Assembly (NCBI GenBank): GCA_003023565.1
Contig: PXSA01000011.1
Location: 6,942 to 70,941, forward strand
From: Halobacteriales archaeon QS_9_68_17
GTDB lineage: Archaea; Halobacteriota; Halobacteria; Halobacteriales; Natronoarchaeaceae
DNA length: 64,000 nt
Reading direction: 5' to 3'
Every line of letters begins with the position of its first letter. The stretch's first letter is position 1. Made by a program: the position numbers and the translations under genes. Below are positions 36,729 through 45,045 of the stretch, in pieces. Below the pieces are notes generated by a model. That model was not told where the DNA came from. It was given only the letters and a program-made list of their open reading frames with translations, and searched no databases.

Positions 36729-36956
36729 CTACGTCCCGTCCGAGAAGCGATACCGGTACGGCTGCTCGCGGATCACGTCGACGCCGCCGTCCTCCGCCCA
36801 GCGCCCCAGCATCGTCGCGACGCGGTGCGAACTCTCGATGTCGACGCCGTGTTCCGCCAGCACGTCGCGGATCTCGCTCGCCGTCAGCGGTTCGTCCGGA
36901 TCGACCTCCGCGAGCACCTCGCGGACGTGTTCTCGTTCCTCCCGGTGCGATCGCAT
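36729..36956 (-). CDS. Small winged-helix-like protein
   Basis: The 75-residue protein MRSHREEREHVREVLAEVDP, with PLTASEIRDVLAEHG and SSHRVATMLGRWAED, ends in a beta-wing (DVIREQPYRYRF). This is a compact winged helix, likely DNA-binding, in a haloarchaeal family without known function. ATG 36956 matches the helix start. AATAAAAGAT at 36981-36990 is a good TATA-like element about 30 bp upstream. Confidence 0.75.
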   Translation of the reverse strand: MRSHREEREHVREVLAEVDPDEPLTASEIRDVLAEHGVDIESSHRVATMLGRWAEDGGVDVIREQPYRYRFSDGT

Positions 36957-37024
36957 GGAAGAACACAACACGGCGATTACAATAAAAGATAGTCAGACAG
37001 GTGTCTGACACGAGCGACGGACGG

Positions 37025-37558
37025 TTACGCGGGCGTGTCGCGCTCGTCGTCGAAGTCCCGGCGCGCACGGTACTGATCGACGAACTCCGCGACGTCGAAG
37101 TCGAGCATCTGCTCCTCGAACTCCGTCATCGCCGAGTCGTCCTCGGCGTGACTGATCGCGTGTTCCATCAGTTCGACGACGAGTTCGACGGCGACCTCAT
37201 GGAGTCGGCGGGACCCGAAGTCGGTGACCCACACCAGCGAGTAGCCGACGTTGCCGTTCTCCGAGACGTCCTCGTTGACGACCTCCCCGGGGAACTCCTC
37301 CATGACGACCCCCATGAGGTGGGTCGTCCCGAACTCACCGAGGTCGTCCTCCGTCTCTATCGTCTCCCGGAGGACGTCGACGAGGAACTCGGGGAAGAAG
37401 CGCGACGGCGGATGGATGTCCATCACGACGGCGTGGGTCGCCCCGCACGCGCAGTCGAACTCCCGCAGCCCCATGTCGAGGTCGGCGACGCGGATCGTCT
37501 CCTCGCACGGGAGCGTCAACTCGCCCCCGGATTCGCCCGGCACGCGCGGTTCTGCCAT
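37025..37558 (-). CDS. DUF5815 family protein
   Basis: The 177-residue protein begins MAEPRVPGESGGELTLPCEE and contains REFDCACGATHAVVMDIHPP SRF (two cysteines, possibly a metal site) and a helical C-terminal half ending EFVDQYRARRDFDD. It is a haloarchaeal family of unknown function. ATG at 37558 was chosen over an upstream in-frame start at 37672 because it gives the conserved N terminus. Confidence 0.87.
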   Translation of the reverse strand: MAEPRVPGESGGELTLPCEETIRVADLDMGLREFDCACGATHAVVMDIHPPSRFFPEFLVDVLRETIETEDDLGEFGTTHLMGVVMEEFPGEVVNEDVSENGNVGYSLVWVTDFGSRRLHEVAVELVVELMEHAISHAEDDSAMTEFEEQMLDFDVAEFVDQYRARRDFDDERDTPA

Positions 37559-37741
37559 GACCGCCGATTGGTCGTTCAGGGGTAAAAGCGCCCCGACTCG
37601 CCTGCTCCTCGCTCGCCTCGCCGCCGGACTCGTTTCCTTCGGCCTCGCCGCTCTCGACCCCGCCGCCGGCATCCGACTCGACTACCTCGTCGGGAGCGCC
37701 CTCCTCCTCGGGGTCGTCGTCGCCGACCGTCTCGCCGTTTT

Positions 37742-37969
37742 TTATTTCTCGTCGCCGCCGACGTCGCCGTCGTTCTCGGGCGTCTCCGGCTCGTCGGCGT
37801 CACTGTTTCCCGCTTCGTCCTCCATCTCCACCTCGACCTCGACCTCGATCTCCAGGCCGTCGGTCTCCAGTTCGGCCTCTGCCTCGGTCGTCTCGCCGAC
37901 CTCGACCTCCAGTTCGTCACTGTCGACTTCCACCTCTACCTCGACGTCCACTTCCGTTTCCGGTGCCAT
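37742..37969 (-). CDS. Highly acidic low-complexity protein with VEVEVE pattern
   Basis: The 75-residue protein is almost entirely alternating acidic and valine/leucine residues (ETEVDVEVEVEVDSDELEVE; LEIEVEVEVEMED) with no basic residue in the middle. The alternation could form a beta-strand or amyloid-like ribbon, or bind cations. ATG 37969 has a TTTTTTAC TATA-like element about 25 bp upstream. Low complexity makes homology uncertain, so it could be a non-functional frame, but its start and promoter positions look real. Confidence 0.6.
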   Translation of the reverse strand: MAPETEVDVEVEVEVDSDELEVEVGETTEAEAELETDGLEIEVEVEVEMEDEAGNSDADEPETPENDGDVGGDEK

Positions 37970-38017
37970 GGGGTAACGAACGCGGCCGGGAGTAAAAAAC
38001 GGACAGGGGAAGCGTCG

Positions 38018-38785
38018 TCAGGGTAGCAGTTCGTCGTCGATATCGGTGAACTCGTCGTCGCCTTCCTCGCCGTTCCGCAGCTGCTCGAACCCGACCGCGA
38101 GGACGGCGACCGCGTAGACGAAGGTCAGGGCGCTGACGACGGCGTCGACGAGATACGCGAGCGTCTCGCTCACCTCGAACACGAACGAGAGGGAGGCTCC
38201 CGCGACGAGCGTGACGAGGACGACCACGAGCGACAGCGCCCCGAACAGGAGCGTGACACCGAGTCGTCGCCCGCTGGTGAGAGCCCACGAACGGCGGTAC
38301 GCGCCGACGACCCCCTCGTCCTCCAGCGCGACGAACCCGGCGAAGAAGGCGAACGAGACGAGGACGAACACGCCCGGGAGGACGAACAGCGCCAGCCCCG
38401 CGCCCACCAGCACGAGAAGGAGGAGGTAGCCGACGAGGCCGTGCAGGGTCGCCCGACCGACGTTGCGGGTGACCCTCCCGGGCGATGGGATCCCGTCGTC
38501 CGAGAGCGCGCGGAACGCGACGACGAACACGGCGGTCGTCGCGACGGTCGCGAAAAGCGACAGGGCCGCCGCGCCGCCCGCCGACAGCGGGAGCGAGAAC
38601 GGCCCGCCGGGCTCCGGCGCGAGTTCCGGGTACCGCTCCCGAAGCACGGTAAACGCCTCCGGCGGTTGGCTCTGAAGCGCCACGGTGTTCGCGGTCTGAA
38701 CGAGAAAGGTGACCGCGACGAGTGCGACGCCCGTGCGCGAGGCCGTCCGTTCGTACCCGGTCCGGAGCGCCTCGGCGACGTTCAT
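38018..38785 (-). CDS. DUF7847-type multi-helix membrane protein
   Basis: The 255-residue protein has five or six membrane helices (GVALVAVTFLVQTANTVAL; GAAALSLFATVATTAVFVV; LHGLVGYLLLLVLVGAGLAL; LFVLPGVFVLVSFAFFAGFV; LGVTLLFGALSLVVVLVTLV; and a C-terminal one). The sequence EDEGVVGAYRRSWALTSGRR is typical of the haloarchaeal glycerophosphoryl-diester-phosphodiesterase-membrane-domain-like group. Function unknown. It lies one base downstream of the DUF7110 gene on the same strand. Confidence 0.8.
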   Translation of the reverse strand: MNVAEALRTGYERTASRTGVALVAVTFLVQTANTVALQSQPPEAFTVLRERYPELAPEPGGPFSLPLSAGGAAALSLFATVATTAVFVVAFRALSDDGIPSPGRVTRNVGRATLHGLVGYLLLLVLVGAGLALFVLPGVFVLVSFAFFAGFVALEDEGVVGAYRRSWALTSGRRLGVTLLFGALSLVVVLVTLVAGASLSFVFEVSETLAYLVDAVVSALTFVYAVAVLAVGFEQLRNGEEGDDEFTDIDDELLP

Positions 38786-38786
38786 C

Positions 38787-39200
38787 TCAGGGCCAGTCGT
38801 CGCGCTCGTACTCGTCGTCCTCGTCTTCGTCCTCCGCGTCCCCGAGGTCCCACTCGGCGGCCTCGGCAGCCGCCTCTATCGCGAGGAACTCCCACTCGAC
38901 CTCGTCGGCGAGTTCCTCGTCCTCGTCGGTCGTGCCGATGAACACGTGTCTGTCGGTGTCGAACTGCTCTTTCACGCTCGCCAGGCTCTCGGCCTTCCCG
39001 CGCGGGCCGGAGAAGAAGTCCTGCCTGATCCGCTCTTTCCGTGTGAAGTTGGTCACCACGTAGGTCGGCTTGTCCGAGACGACGCCGACGTACTTGCTCC
39101 ACCGGCGCGCGCCGTCGAACACGGCCGACGGGCTCGTCAGTTCCTGCAGTGCCGCGAGTTCGAACGCGAGGGTCATCTCGCCGTCTCCGCCGCCATCCAT
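38787..39200 (-). CDS. DUF7110 family protein
   Basis: The 137-residue protein carries FDGARRWSKYVGVVSDKPTY, VVTNFTRKERIRQDFFSGPR and an acidic tail (LGDAEDEDEDDEYERDDWP). It is a haloarchaeal family with no known function. One base separates it from the membrane protein downstream, so they form an operon. Confidence 0.85.
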   Translation of the reverse strand: MDGGGDGEMTLAFELAALQELTSPSAVFDGARRWSKYVGVVSDKPTYVVTNFTRKERIRQDFFSGPRGKAESLASVKEQFDTDRHVFIGTTDEDEELADEVEWEFLAIEAAAEAAEWDLGDAEDEDEDDEYERDDWP

Positions 39201-39316
39201 ACGTGAAACGTCGTCGGGGACGGTGCAAAACCGCTTCGGTCTCCGGCAGTAGCGACCGACGCGGCCGGAACGAGACCGGTCGGGGCGACGGTCGACCGTA
39301 TCCGTGGTTCGTTCAC

Positions 39317-39535
39317 CTACGGCTCTCTAGCTGCGTCCGGTTCTTCGGATTCGACCTTCTCCTCGTCCGCTTCAACGGGTTCGTAGGAGAGCCCGTCAGG
39401 AACGCCACCTCTCTCGATTGCCTCGTAAACAGTCGCCGGGGTCAGGAGCGTATCGAACGCTGACAGTAGTCCGAGCGATTCGATTTCGGCGAGGTGAACG
39501 AGCGGTCCCGCGTCCGAGACAGCCGTAAGCGTCAC
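39317..39535 (-). pseudogene. Truncated PIN-domain (DUF3368-like) toxin
   Basis: The 72-residue frame starts MTLTAVSDAGPLVHLAEIES, the first strand and Asp of PIN toxins of the DUF3368 kind, then TLLTPATVYEAIERGG. It stops at TAG 39317 after an acidic segment. These toxins are normally about 155-165 residues, and the remaining acidic active-site residues are missing. The start overlaps the antitoxin stop by 4 nt. It is probably inactive. Confidence 0.68.
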
Positions 39536-39783
39536 ACGTTCAGTCCCCAGTCGATGTCTTCCTTGACGACCTCACGCTCTCGCTCCGCGCGCTCGACTTT
39601 CGTTCGACCGACCTGTTCGATGGCTTCCTCGCGGTCGAGTTCTCCGTCGAAGTACCGTGCGAGTATGAGGTCTTCCCACAGGTCTTCGAGACCGCGTTCG
39701 AGCGCTCGTTCGAACACCTCGGACCCCGGAAGGCCGCGAGCCTCGGCGATTTCTCGAACCCGGTCGGAAATCTCAGCGGCCAT
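39532..39783 (-). CDS. UPF0175-like antitoxin
   Basis: The 83-residue protein MAAEISDRVREIAEARGLPG, with SEVFERALERGLEDLWEDLI and DREEAIEQVGRTKVERAE, has the helix-turn-helix plus extended arm of the small antitoxins found before DUF3368 PIN toxins in haloarchaea. It is intact although the toxin behind it is truncated. Confidence 0.78.
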   Translation of the reverse strand: MAAEISDRVREIAEARGLPGSEVFERALERGLEDLWEDLILARYFDGELDREEAIEQVGRTKVERAEREREVVKEDIDWGLNV

Positions 39784-39928
39784 ATCGTGTGACCGCTCGG
39801 CAGTGTTCGTAAATCCGTGTCTGCCTACCCGGCGGAAACCGCTGTTCGATGGTTCGTTGCACGTCCGTTCCCGACCGCGTTCCCGCCGACCGATAGCTTT
39901 ACTGTCGTTTCTCGGGAGGGTTTTTCAC

Positions 39929-40342
39929 ATGCAGGTAGCCATCCTCTCGGACATGCACGTCCCCGGCCAGGCAGACGCTCTCCCGGACGAGTTCGCTGAT
40001 CTGGTCGCCGACGCCGACCACGTCGAAGTCGGTGACGTCACGTTCGTCGTCCATCACGGGGAAGTCAACCCCGTCGAGCGCGCACTGTACCACGCCGCCG
40101 AGGGCATCGTCAAGCAGCGCGACGACTGGCTGGACGCCGTCGCGGACGTGGCCAACGCCCGCGCGGAGGACCCGGTGGTGGGCGTCGCCGGTCACAGCCA
40201 CGAGGTTGAGGACGAGGTCCACGAGGGCGTCCGCGTACTCAATCCAGGCTCCGCGACCGCCGCCGGTCCAGCGGAGGAAGCGACGATGATGACCACAGCG
40301 GTCCACGACGGCGACGTCGAGGTGACGCTCCACGAGGCCTGA
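39929..40342 (+). CDS. YfcE/MJ0936-type metallophosphoesterase lacking its central motifs
   Basis: ATG 39929 gives MQVAILSDMHVPGQADALPD, with the first metal motif SDMH. The C-terminal half has VTFVVHHGEVNP, VVGVAGHSHEVEDEV and LNPGSATAAGPAEEATMM, all family-specific. Between DADHV and EVGDVTFVV the segment carrying the GDxxx and GNxD ligands (about 35 residues) is missing without loss of frame, giving 137 residues instead of about 170. It therefore lacks essential metal ligands. Whether it is expressed or inert cannot be told. Confidence 0.75.
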   Translation: MQVAILSDMHVPGQADALPDEFADLVADADHVEVGDVTFVVHHGEVNPVERALYHAAEGIVKQRDDWLDAVADVANARAEDPVVGVAGHSHEVEDEVHEGVRVLNPGSATAAGPAEEATMMTTAVHDGDVEVTLHEA

Positions 40343-40980
40343 GGACGTCTCGCCGGAAGCGCCTCTTGCGGGAATAGTGTGCCGATCACGTCGCCTGCTC
40401 GGAGAACGCAGCAGACGCGATCTCCCGGCGTCCCTGTACTTCTCCTCGCAAACCTATGGATAGAGAGCTGGCCTCGGCACTCATAGGGCTCGTCGTCGCC
40501 GGGTGCCAGCCGGCTCGGGACGGTCCCCTCGTCATCGGCCGAGCGGAGATACGGCGGACGGCGTGAAGACGGTTCCGTTCAGTCCCGCGAGCCCGGCATC
40601 GACTGGTTCTCGTCGTCGAACGCGTTCGGGAGCCGGACTCGGAGAACGGCGAGAACGCCGCCGGAGCGTCGGCGCTGGCGGGGCGCTCGCGGGCCGTCCG
40701 CGACGTGTCGGACTGTGGCGTCGGTTCGGCGTCGATACTGGTGTCGGATCGGTGTCGTCCGGGTGTGCATCGAGCGGAAGCGGCGGCGCGGAACGGTCAT
40801 GAGGCTGGTCGTCGTCGGGAGGATCAGGCGCGTACGGGTACGACCGGTTTCATCGTGTCTCTCCTTTCTCGCCAGTATGCAATGATCCGTCGTGTTCGTA
40901 TGACGCTTACCGGACGGCGTAACGGCGGCCCAAGAGTCTCGGCACAAGACCTAACAGCGGCACCGTAGGAGTTCCGATCG
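40343..40980. other. Long gene-free stretch with gene fragments
   Basis: No complete gene is recognised. The plus strand at 40456-40566 encodes a 36-residue piece beginning MDRELASALIGLVVAGCQPA, which looks like a lipoprotein signal or single helix cut short. The minus strand near 40850 has a GGAGAG Shine-Dalgarno-like sequence before ATGAAACCGGTC, followed by a stop after nine codons and then proline-rich open sequence. Both look like decayed genes. Confidence 0.45.
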
Positions 40981-41652
40981 ATGCCCGGAGACCGCGACCC
41001 GGCGGTGAGTTTCGTCGTGCCGGCGCAGGAGGAAACGACGTACCTCTCGTCGACGCTGTCGAGCGTTCGCGACCAGGCGACCGACCGCGAGTACGAGACG
41101 GTCGTCGTGGTCGGCGGGCGGTGCGACGGGACGGCCGAGATCGCCCGCGAGCACGGCGCTCGGGTCTACCGGCAGGCGGGCCGGGGGATCGGCGACGCGC
41201 GCCACCTCGGGGCCGAGCACGCCTGCGGGGACTGGCTTGCGTTCGTCGACGCCGACACCGCGCTGGACTCGGCGTACCTCGACGCGATGCTCGCTCACGT
41301 CGAGCGCGAGGGACTGGACGCCGCCTCCTCGCGCTGCCGGATGACGGGACCGCGGCGGGCGAAGCTGATGGAGTGGATGATAAACCACCTGTTCCCGCGG
41401 CTCGATCGGCCGATACTGCCGGGGTTCAACTTCTTCGTCCGCGCCGAGACGTACCGCGCGGCGGGCGGGTTCCCGGACGTGCCGAACGAGGACACCGCGT
41501 TCAGCCGCCGGCTGGGCCGGACCGCTGAGACGGGATACTGCCCGGGAGTGCTGGTCGAGAGCTCCGGCCGAAGGGTCGCCACCGCAGGGCTGACCGGGAC
41601 GCTGTACCACTACCTGCGACTGGACTGGGGTCGGGTGCGAGCCGACTACTGA
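40981..41652 (+). CDS. Family 2 glycosyltransferase
   Basis: The 223-residue GT-A protein starts with SFVVPAQEETTYLSSTLSSV and has the DxD-like WLAFVDADTALDSAYLDAML. Acceptor-side GFNFFVRAETYRAAGGFPDV and NEDTAFSRRLGR follow. It probably transfers a sugar from an NDP- or dolichol-type donor to a lipid or glycan. It has no C-terminal membrane helix. The context does not show the acceptor. Confidence 0.88.
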   Translation: MPGDRDPAVSFVVPAQEETTYLSSTLSSVRDQATDREYETVVVVGGRCDGTAEIAREHGARVYRQAGRGIGDARHLGAEHACGDWLAFVDADTALDSAYLDAMLAHVEREGLDAASSRCRMTGPRRAKLMEWMINHLFPRLDRPILPGFNFFVRAETYRAAGGFPDVPNEDTAFSRRLGRTAETGYCPGVLVESSGRRVATAGLTGTLYHYLRLDWGRVRADY

Positions 41653-41671
41653 GTGGGACCGCGCCGCTCCC

Positions 41672-42079
41672 CTACATCCCGTCGACGTACTGTTCGACCA
41701 GTTTCATGTTCCGCTTGTTGGCCTTCCACCCCGCGTCGAACAGCGTGCCGAACACCGGGATAGAGCCGGCGACGGCGTCGACGGCGATGTTCACGAGCAT
41801 CCGCGCGACGGTCGACATCGGGACGCCGAGGTTCGCCGCTTCGAGGACGATGTACATCGAGACCACCGACATCACCGAGTCCCCGACGACCGGCAGGATG
41901 CCGACGACGGGGTCGATCCCCACGCGGAACTCCGTCCCCGGGACGCGGATAGCGTCGTCGAGGAGCGTGCTCACCGTCCGCATCCGTTTCAGTACGGCCT
42001 CCTCGTCGCCGACGAGCGTGTCCCCGTCGATGTCCTCGTCGAACGGCGACACGTCCGCGTCGAGTTCGTCCTGAGCCAT
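41672..42079 (-). CDS. DUF4112 family membrane-associated protein
   Basis: The 135-residue protein has IDPVVGILPVVGDSVMSVVS and IDAVAGSIPVFGTLFDAGWK-type repeats (VDAVAGSIPVFGTLFDAGWK), the signature of DUF4112. Two hydrophobic helices are likely. Function unknown. It converges with the glycosyltransferase. Confidence 0.9.
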   Translation of the reverse strand: MAQDELDADVSPFDEDIDGDTLVGDEEAVLKRMRTVSTLLDDAIRVPGTEFRVGIDPVVGILPVVGDSVMSVVSMYIVLEAANLGVPMSTVARMLVNIAVDAVAGSIPVFGTLFDAGWKANKRNMKLVEQYVDGM

Positions 42080-42184
42080 ACCCGCTGTACGCCGTCGATC
42101 GTGATAGGTGTCCGCATGAGCGAGGTGAAGGGTTCCGCCGCGAAACAGGTCGGAGGACCGGCCGGTCCCGTCGGAGCCGTCGGA

Positions 42185-43213
42185 CTATTCGCCGACCCGC
42201 TCGCGGGCGGCGGCGACGACCAGCGGGAGCGTGATCGTCGCGTCGGCGTAGACGCTGGCGTTGCGGCCGGCCTTCTCGATCTTCCCCCACGAGCGCGCCT
42301 CGTCGAGGGTCGCGCCGGAGAGGCCGCCGGTGTTCGGCGAGTCCATCGTCAACTGGACGGCGTAGTCGTACGCCCCCGGGGCGACCAGCATCGTCTGGAG
42401 GACGAAGTTCTTGGGGACGCCGCCGCCGACGACCATCGCGCCGGCCTTCTCGGCGTCGAACGCGAGGTCCGTCAGCGGCGTCATGTCCGCGAGCGCGTCG
42501 AGCGAGAAGTCGTTGGTCCGGGAGTACATCCACGCCTGCAGCCCGAGCACGGAGTCCTGAACCGCCGGGCAGTAGACCGGCACGTCGTGCTCGTGCGCCG
42601 CGGCGGCGATCCCCGGCCCCTCGTCGACGTCCTCGGCGGCGTTGACTTCGGCGTTCGCTCGGCCGAGTTCGGCCGTGAGTTCCCGAATGCTCACCGTCCC
42701 TTCGCACTCGGGAAACACGCGGGAGCGGAGGTGGTCCTCGAACAGCGCGAAGTGCTCCTGCGGGAGGTAGACGTTGTAGATGCGGTCGACGCCCTCGTCG
42801 CGCAACCGCTCGTCGTGGTCCCGCAGGGACACCTCGGGGTCCGGGTCGTGTTCGTGCCCGTGGTGGTGCTTGCCGCCGGCCGCCTCGATGGCGTCGTGGG
42901 TGAGGTTCGCGCCGGTCGTCACCAGGGCGTCGATATGCCCGTCCCGAATCAGGTCGGCGACGATGCGGCGCATCCCGGTCGGCACCATCGCGCCGGCGAG
43001 GCCGAAGAAGTCGGTCACGTCGTCGTCGCCGATCATCTCGGCGTACACGTCGACCGCCTCGTGCAGGGCGGTCGCGCCGATGCCGGCGCGGCCGTACTCG
43101 TCGACCAGTTCGTCGACGGTCATCCCGGCGCGCGCCTCCGCGTGGCCGACGGGGTCGTGCGAGAACGTCTCGCGTTCCTGCTCGCCGTCCGCCGGAGCGT
43201 GGTCCTCGGTCAT
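42185..43213 (-). CDS. dys: Deoxyhypusine synthase
   Basis: The 342-residue protein matches deoxyhypusine synthase: FGLAGAMVPTGMRRIVADLI, ALVTTGANLTHDAIEAAGGK (NAD site), and the active-site lysine in SWGKIEKAGRNASVYADATI. It transfers an aminobutyl-type group to a lysine of eIF5A. Haloarchaea lack spermidine and are thought to use agmatine, with an agmatinase-like hydrolase finishing the job; both eIF5A and that hydrolase are 3 kb away. ATG 43213 gives the family start. A His-rich GGKHHHGHEHDPD insert is a local peculiarity. Confidence 0.95.
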   Translation of the reverse strand: MTEDHAPADGEQERETFSHDPVGHAEARAGMTVDELVDEYGRAGIGATALHEAVDVYAEMIGDDDVTDFFGLAGAMVPTGMRRIVADLIRDGHIDALVTTGANLTHDAIEAAGGKHHHGHEHDPDPEVSLRDHDERLRDEGVDRIYNVYLPQEHFALFEDHLRSRVFPECEGTVSIRELTAELGRANAEVNAAEDVDEGPGIAAAAHEHDVPVYCPAVQDSVLGLQAWMYSRTNDFSLDALADMTPLTDLAFDAEKAGAMVVGGGVPKNFVLQTMLVAPGAYDYAVQLTMDSPNTGGLSGATLDEARSWGKIEKAGRNASVYADATITLPLVVAAARERVGE

Positions 43214-43330
43214 ACCGTAGGCTGCGCGGGCCAGCGGTTTGAACGCCCCGATCACTGCCGGCGACCGGCCAGTACTCGGCCTTCCCGAGAGCGCGAAGGC
43301 TCTGCCGTTTCACCGGCGATACGGGTTCCG

Positions 43331-43888
43331 ATGTACTGGGACCGAAATCGCCTCGCGGTCGGGACCGCGACCACGTTCGGCAGCGCCCTCGTCGCAGCGG
43401 TCGGGACGTCCGACTCCTACGCGGACTACCGACTAAGGGTCCGCTCGTGCTGACGCTCTTCGTGAACACGTTGCCGCTAGCGGTGACGGTCGTCCTGATG
43501 GCGGTCGGCGTCGCGGTGGCGGCCGGAAGCGATCCCTTCGGCGGCGACCCGGTTCGGCCGGGCCAGTGGACGCTACCCAGTGCTCTCGCCGTTTCGCCGG
43601 TCGGTGCCCGGGCGGTGGGGTTCCAGTCGTTACAGGGGACGCACAAACCACGTGATCGTCGCGTACACCGGCGTCCGAGGCGGGATCGCCGCGACGATGA
43701 GCGGCGTCTACAACGGGAAGCGCCGGGAGACGACGCGGACCCTGGAGAGACGGCGCGAGGAGACCGCGGCGTCGCTCGGCGTCTCCGGTCCCGCGTTCCA
43801 CGAGCACCTCCGACCGGGACGGCGAAAGCCGATCGATACGTACCTGAACCCGGAGACGGCGGAGCGATACCCGGGGGAGAATAACGGT
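43331..43888 (+). pseudogene. Membrane sensor/HTH_10 regulator remnant
   Basis: Pieces in successive frames read MYWDRNRLAVGTATTFGSAL, then LTLFVNTLPLAVTVVLMAVG with DPFGGDPVRPGQW and AVGFQSLQGT. Next comes VIVAYTGVRGGIAATMSGVY, NGKRRETTRTLERRREE. These are the membrane helices and linker of a haloarchaeal sensor. It then jumps to AASLGVSGPAFHEHLRPGRR, the recognition helices of a bacterio-opsin-activator-type HTH_10 domain. All central PAS/GAF or kinase domains are missing, and at least two frameshifts are present. Confidence 0.65.
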
Positions 43889-43914
43889 TTAACCCGGGGC
43901 GTCTCGCCCGACAC

Positions 43915-44212
43915 GTGCGTAACCCCACGCACCGTGATCAAGGCACCGACAGGCAGGTTCTCACCGACGAGTTCGACCCCGAAAGCACGGGTCAGCGCCG
44001 CGGTGGTCCGAGCGGTCGGAGGCGGCGGACGCCCGACCGCGGGACTTCGACCCGCTCTACGACCCTACCAGGCGCTCGACGCCCTGTTCGACCGCTCGGG
44101 CGACGCTCCGACCGCCGTCTCGTTGGAGTACGAGGGGTACGCCGTCACCGTGCGAGGCCGCGGCGAGGTCGTCGCCGACGCCGCCGAAAGAGGGGCCGAA
44201 CCGACGGCTTAG
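43915..44212 (+). pseudogene. HalOD1-domain protein with three frame changes
   Basis: GTG 43915 starts RNPTHRDQGTDRQVLTDEFD PEST. The family sequence then continues in a second frame (VSAAVVRAV), a third (SEAADARPRDFDPLYDPT) and again in the second (QALDALFDRSGDAPTAVSLE, YEGYAVTVRGRGEVV). This is the HalOD1 output domain of haloarchaeal regulators. The last two shifts compensate each other. The stop overlaps the stop of the convergent Nif3-like gene by 4 nt. Confidence 0.65.
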
Positions 44213-44976
44213 AGCCCGGTCGGGTGGTCGACGTACGCCGTCTCTAACCCCCACTCCTCAGCGACCGACCGGAGCGACCGGACGCCGAAGGTCTCCGTGG
44301 CGTAGTGACCCGCGAGGGCGACGGTGATCCCGGCCTCCCGCGCCCGGTGATACGCCTTCTGCTTGCCCTCGCCGGTCACCAGCGCGTCGACGCCCTTCCC
44401 GCCGGCCTCGTCCAGCCAGTCCGTGCCGCTCCCGGTGACCACCGCGACGTCCTCGATCCGGTCGGGCCCGAAGTCGAGCACCTGCACGTCACGTCCGCCG
44501 GTGTCGAGCGCGTCGCCCAGTCGCTCGCGCAGGGCGTCGGCGGTGAACGGCTCGGACGCCCGCCCGCGGAGGCCGACGTGCTCCGCACCGACCTCGGCGA
44601 AGCGCTCGCGGTCGGTCAGGTCGAGCACGTCGGCCACACCCGCGGCGTTACCGAGTTCGACGTGGCCGTCGAGCGGCAGGTGGACGGCGTACAGCGCGAG
44701 GTCGTTCTCGACGAGCGGCGCGATGCGGTCGTACTTGCGGCCGGTGACGCGGTCGAACCCGCCCCACGAGACGCCGTGGTGCGTGACGAGCACGTCGCCG
44801 CCGGCTTCGACCGCCTCCTCGATCGTCCCGACGGCGGCGTCGACCGCGAAGACGGCGCGCTCGACGGTCGTCACGTCCGGACCGACTTGGAGGCCGTTCG
44901 CCGCGGCGTCCACGTCGGCGTAGTCCTCGACGCGCAGTCGCTCGTCGAACCGGTCGCAGAACTCGCTCAGGTCCAT
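44209..44976 (-). CDS. Nif3-like dinuclear metal-centre protein
   Basis: The 255-residue protein has metal ligands in VLVTHHGVSWGG, YAVHLPLDGH and a C-terminal GHYATETFGV, the pattern of the Nif3/YqfO/DUF34 family with a binuclear metal site. Its role is unresolved in the family, with a link to GTP cyclohydrolase-type or metal-related metabolism proposed. Complete length and motifs. Confidence 0.92.
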   Translation of the reverse strand: MDLSEFCDRFDERLRVEDYADVDAAANGLQVGPDVTTVERAVFAVDAAVGTIEEAVEAGGDVLVTHHGVSWGGFDRVTGRKYDRIAPLVENDLALYAVHLPLDGHVELGNAAGVADVLDLTDRERFAEVGAEHVGLRGRASEPFTADALRERLGDALDTGGRDVQVLDFGPDRIEDVAVVTGSGTDWLDEAGGKGVDALVTGEGKQKAYHRAREAGITVALAGHYATETFGVRSLRSVAEEWGLETAYVDHPTGL

Positions 44977-45045
44977 AGCGGACGTACCCGAGGGGCGGCC
45001 GTAGGCGTTGCGCTCTCCGGCCGCCCGCGGCCGACTCCCGACCGT

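Noticed and set aside
41646-43928. A 760-codon minus-strand open frame.
   Set aside because: It reads the deoxyhypusine synthase and DUF4112 genes in the wrong frame; the translation is arginine-rich and has no domain, as often happens in very GC-rich coding DNA.
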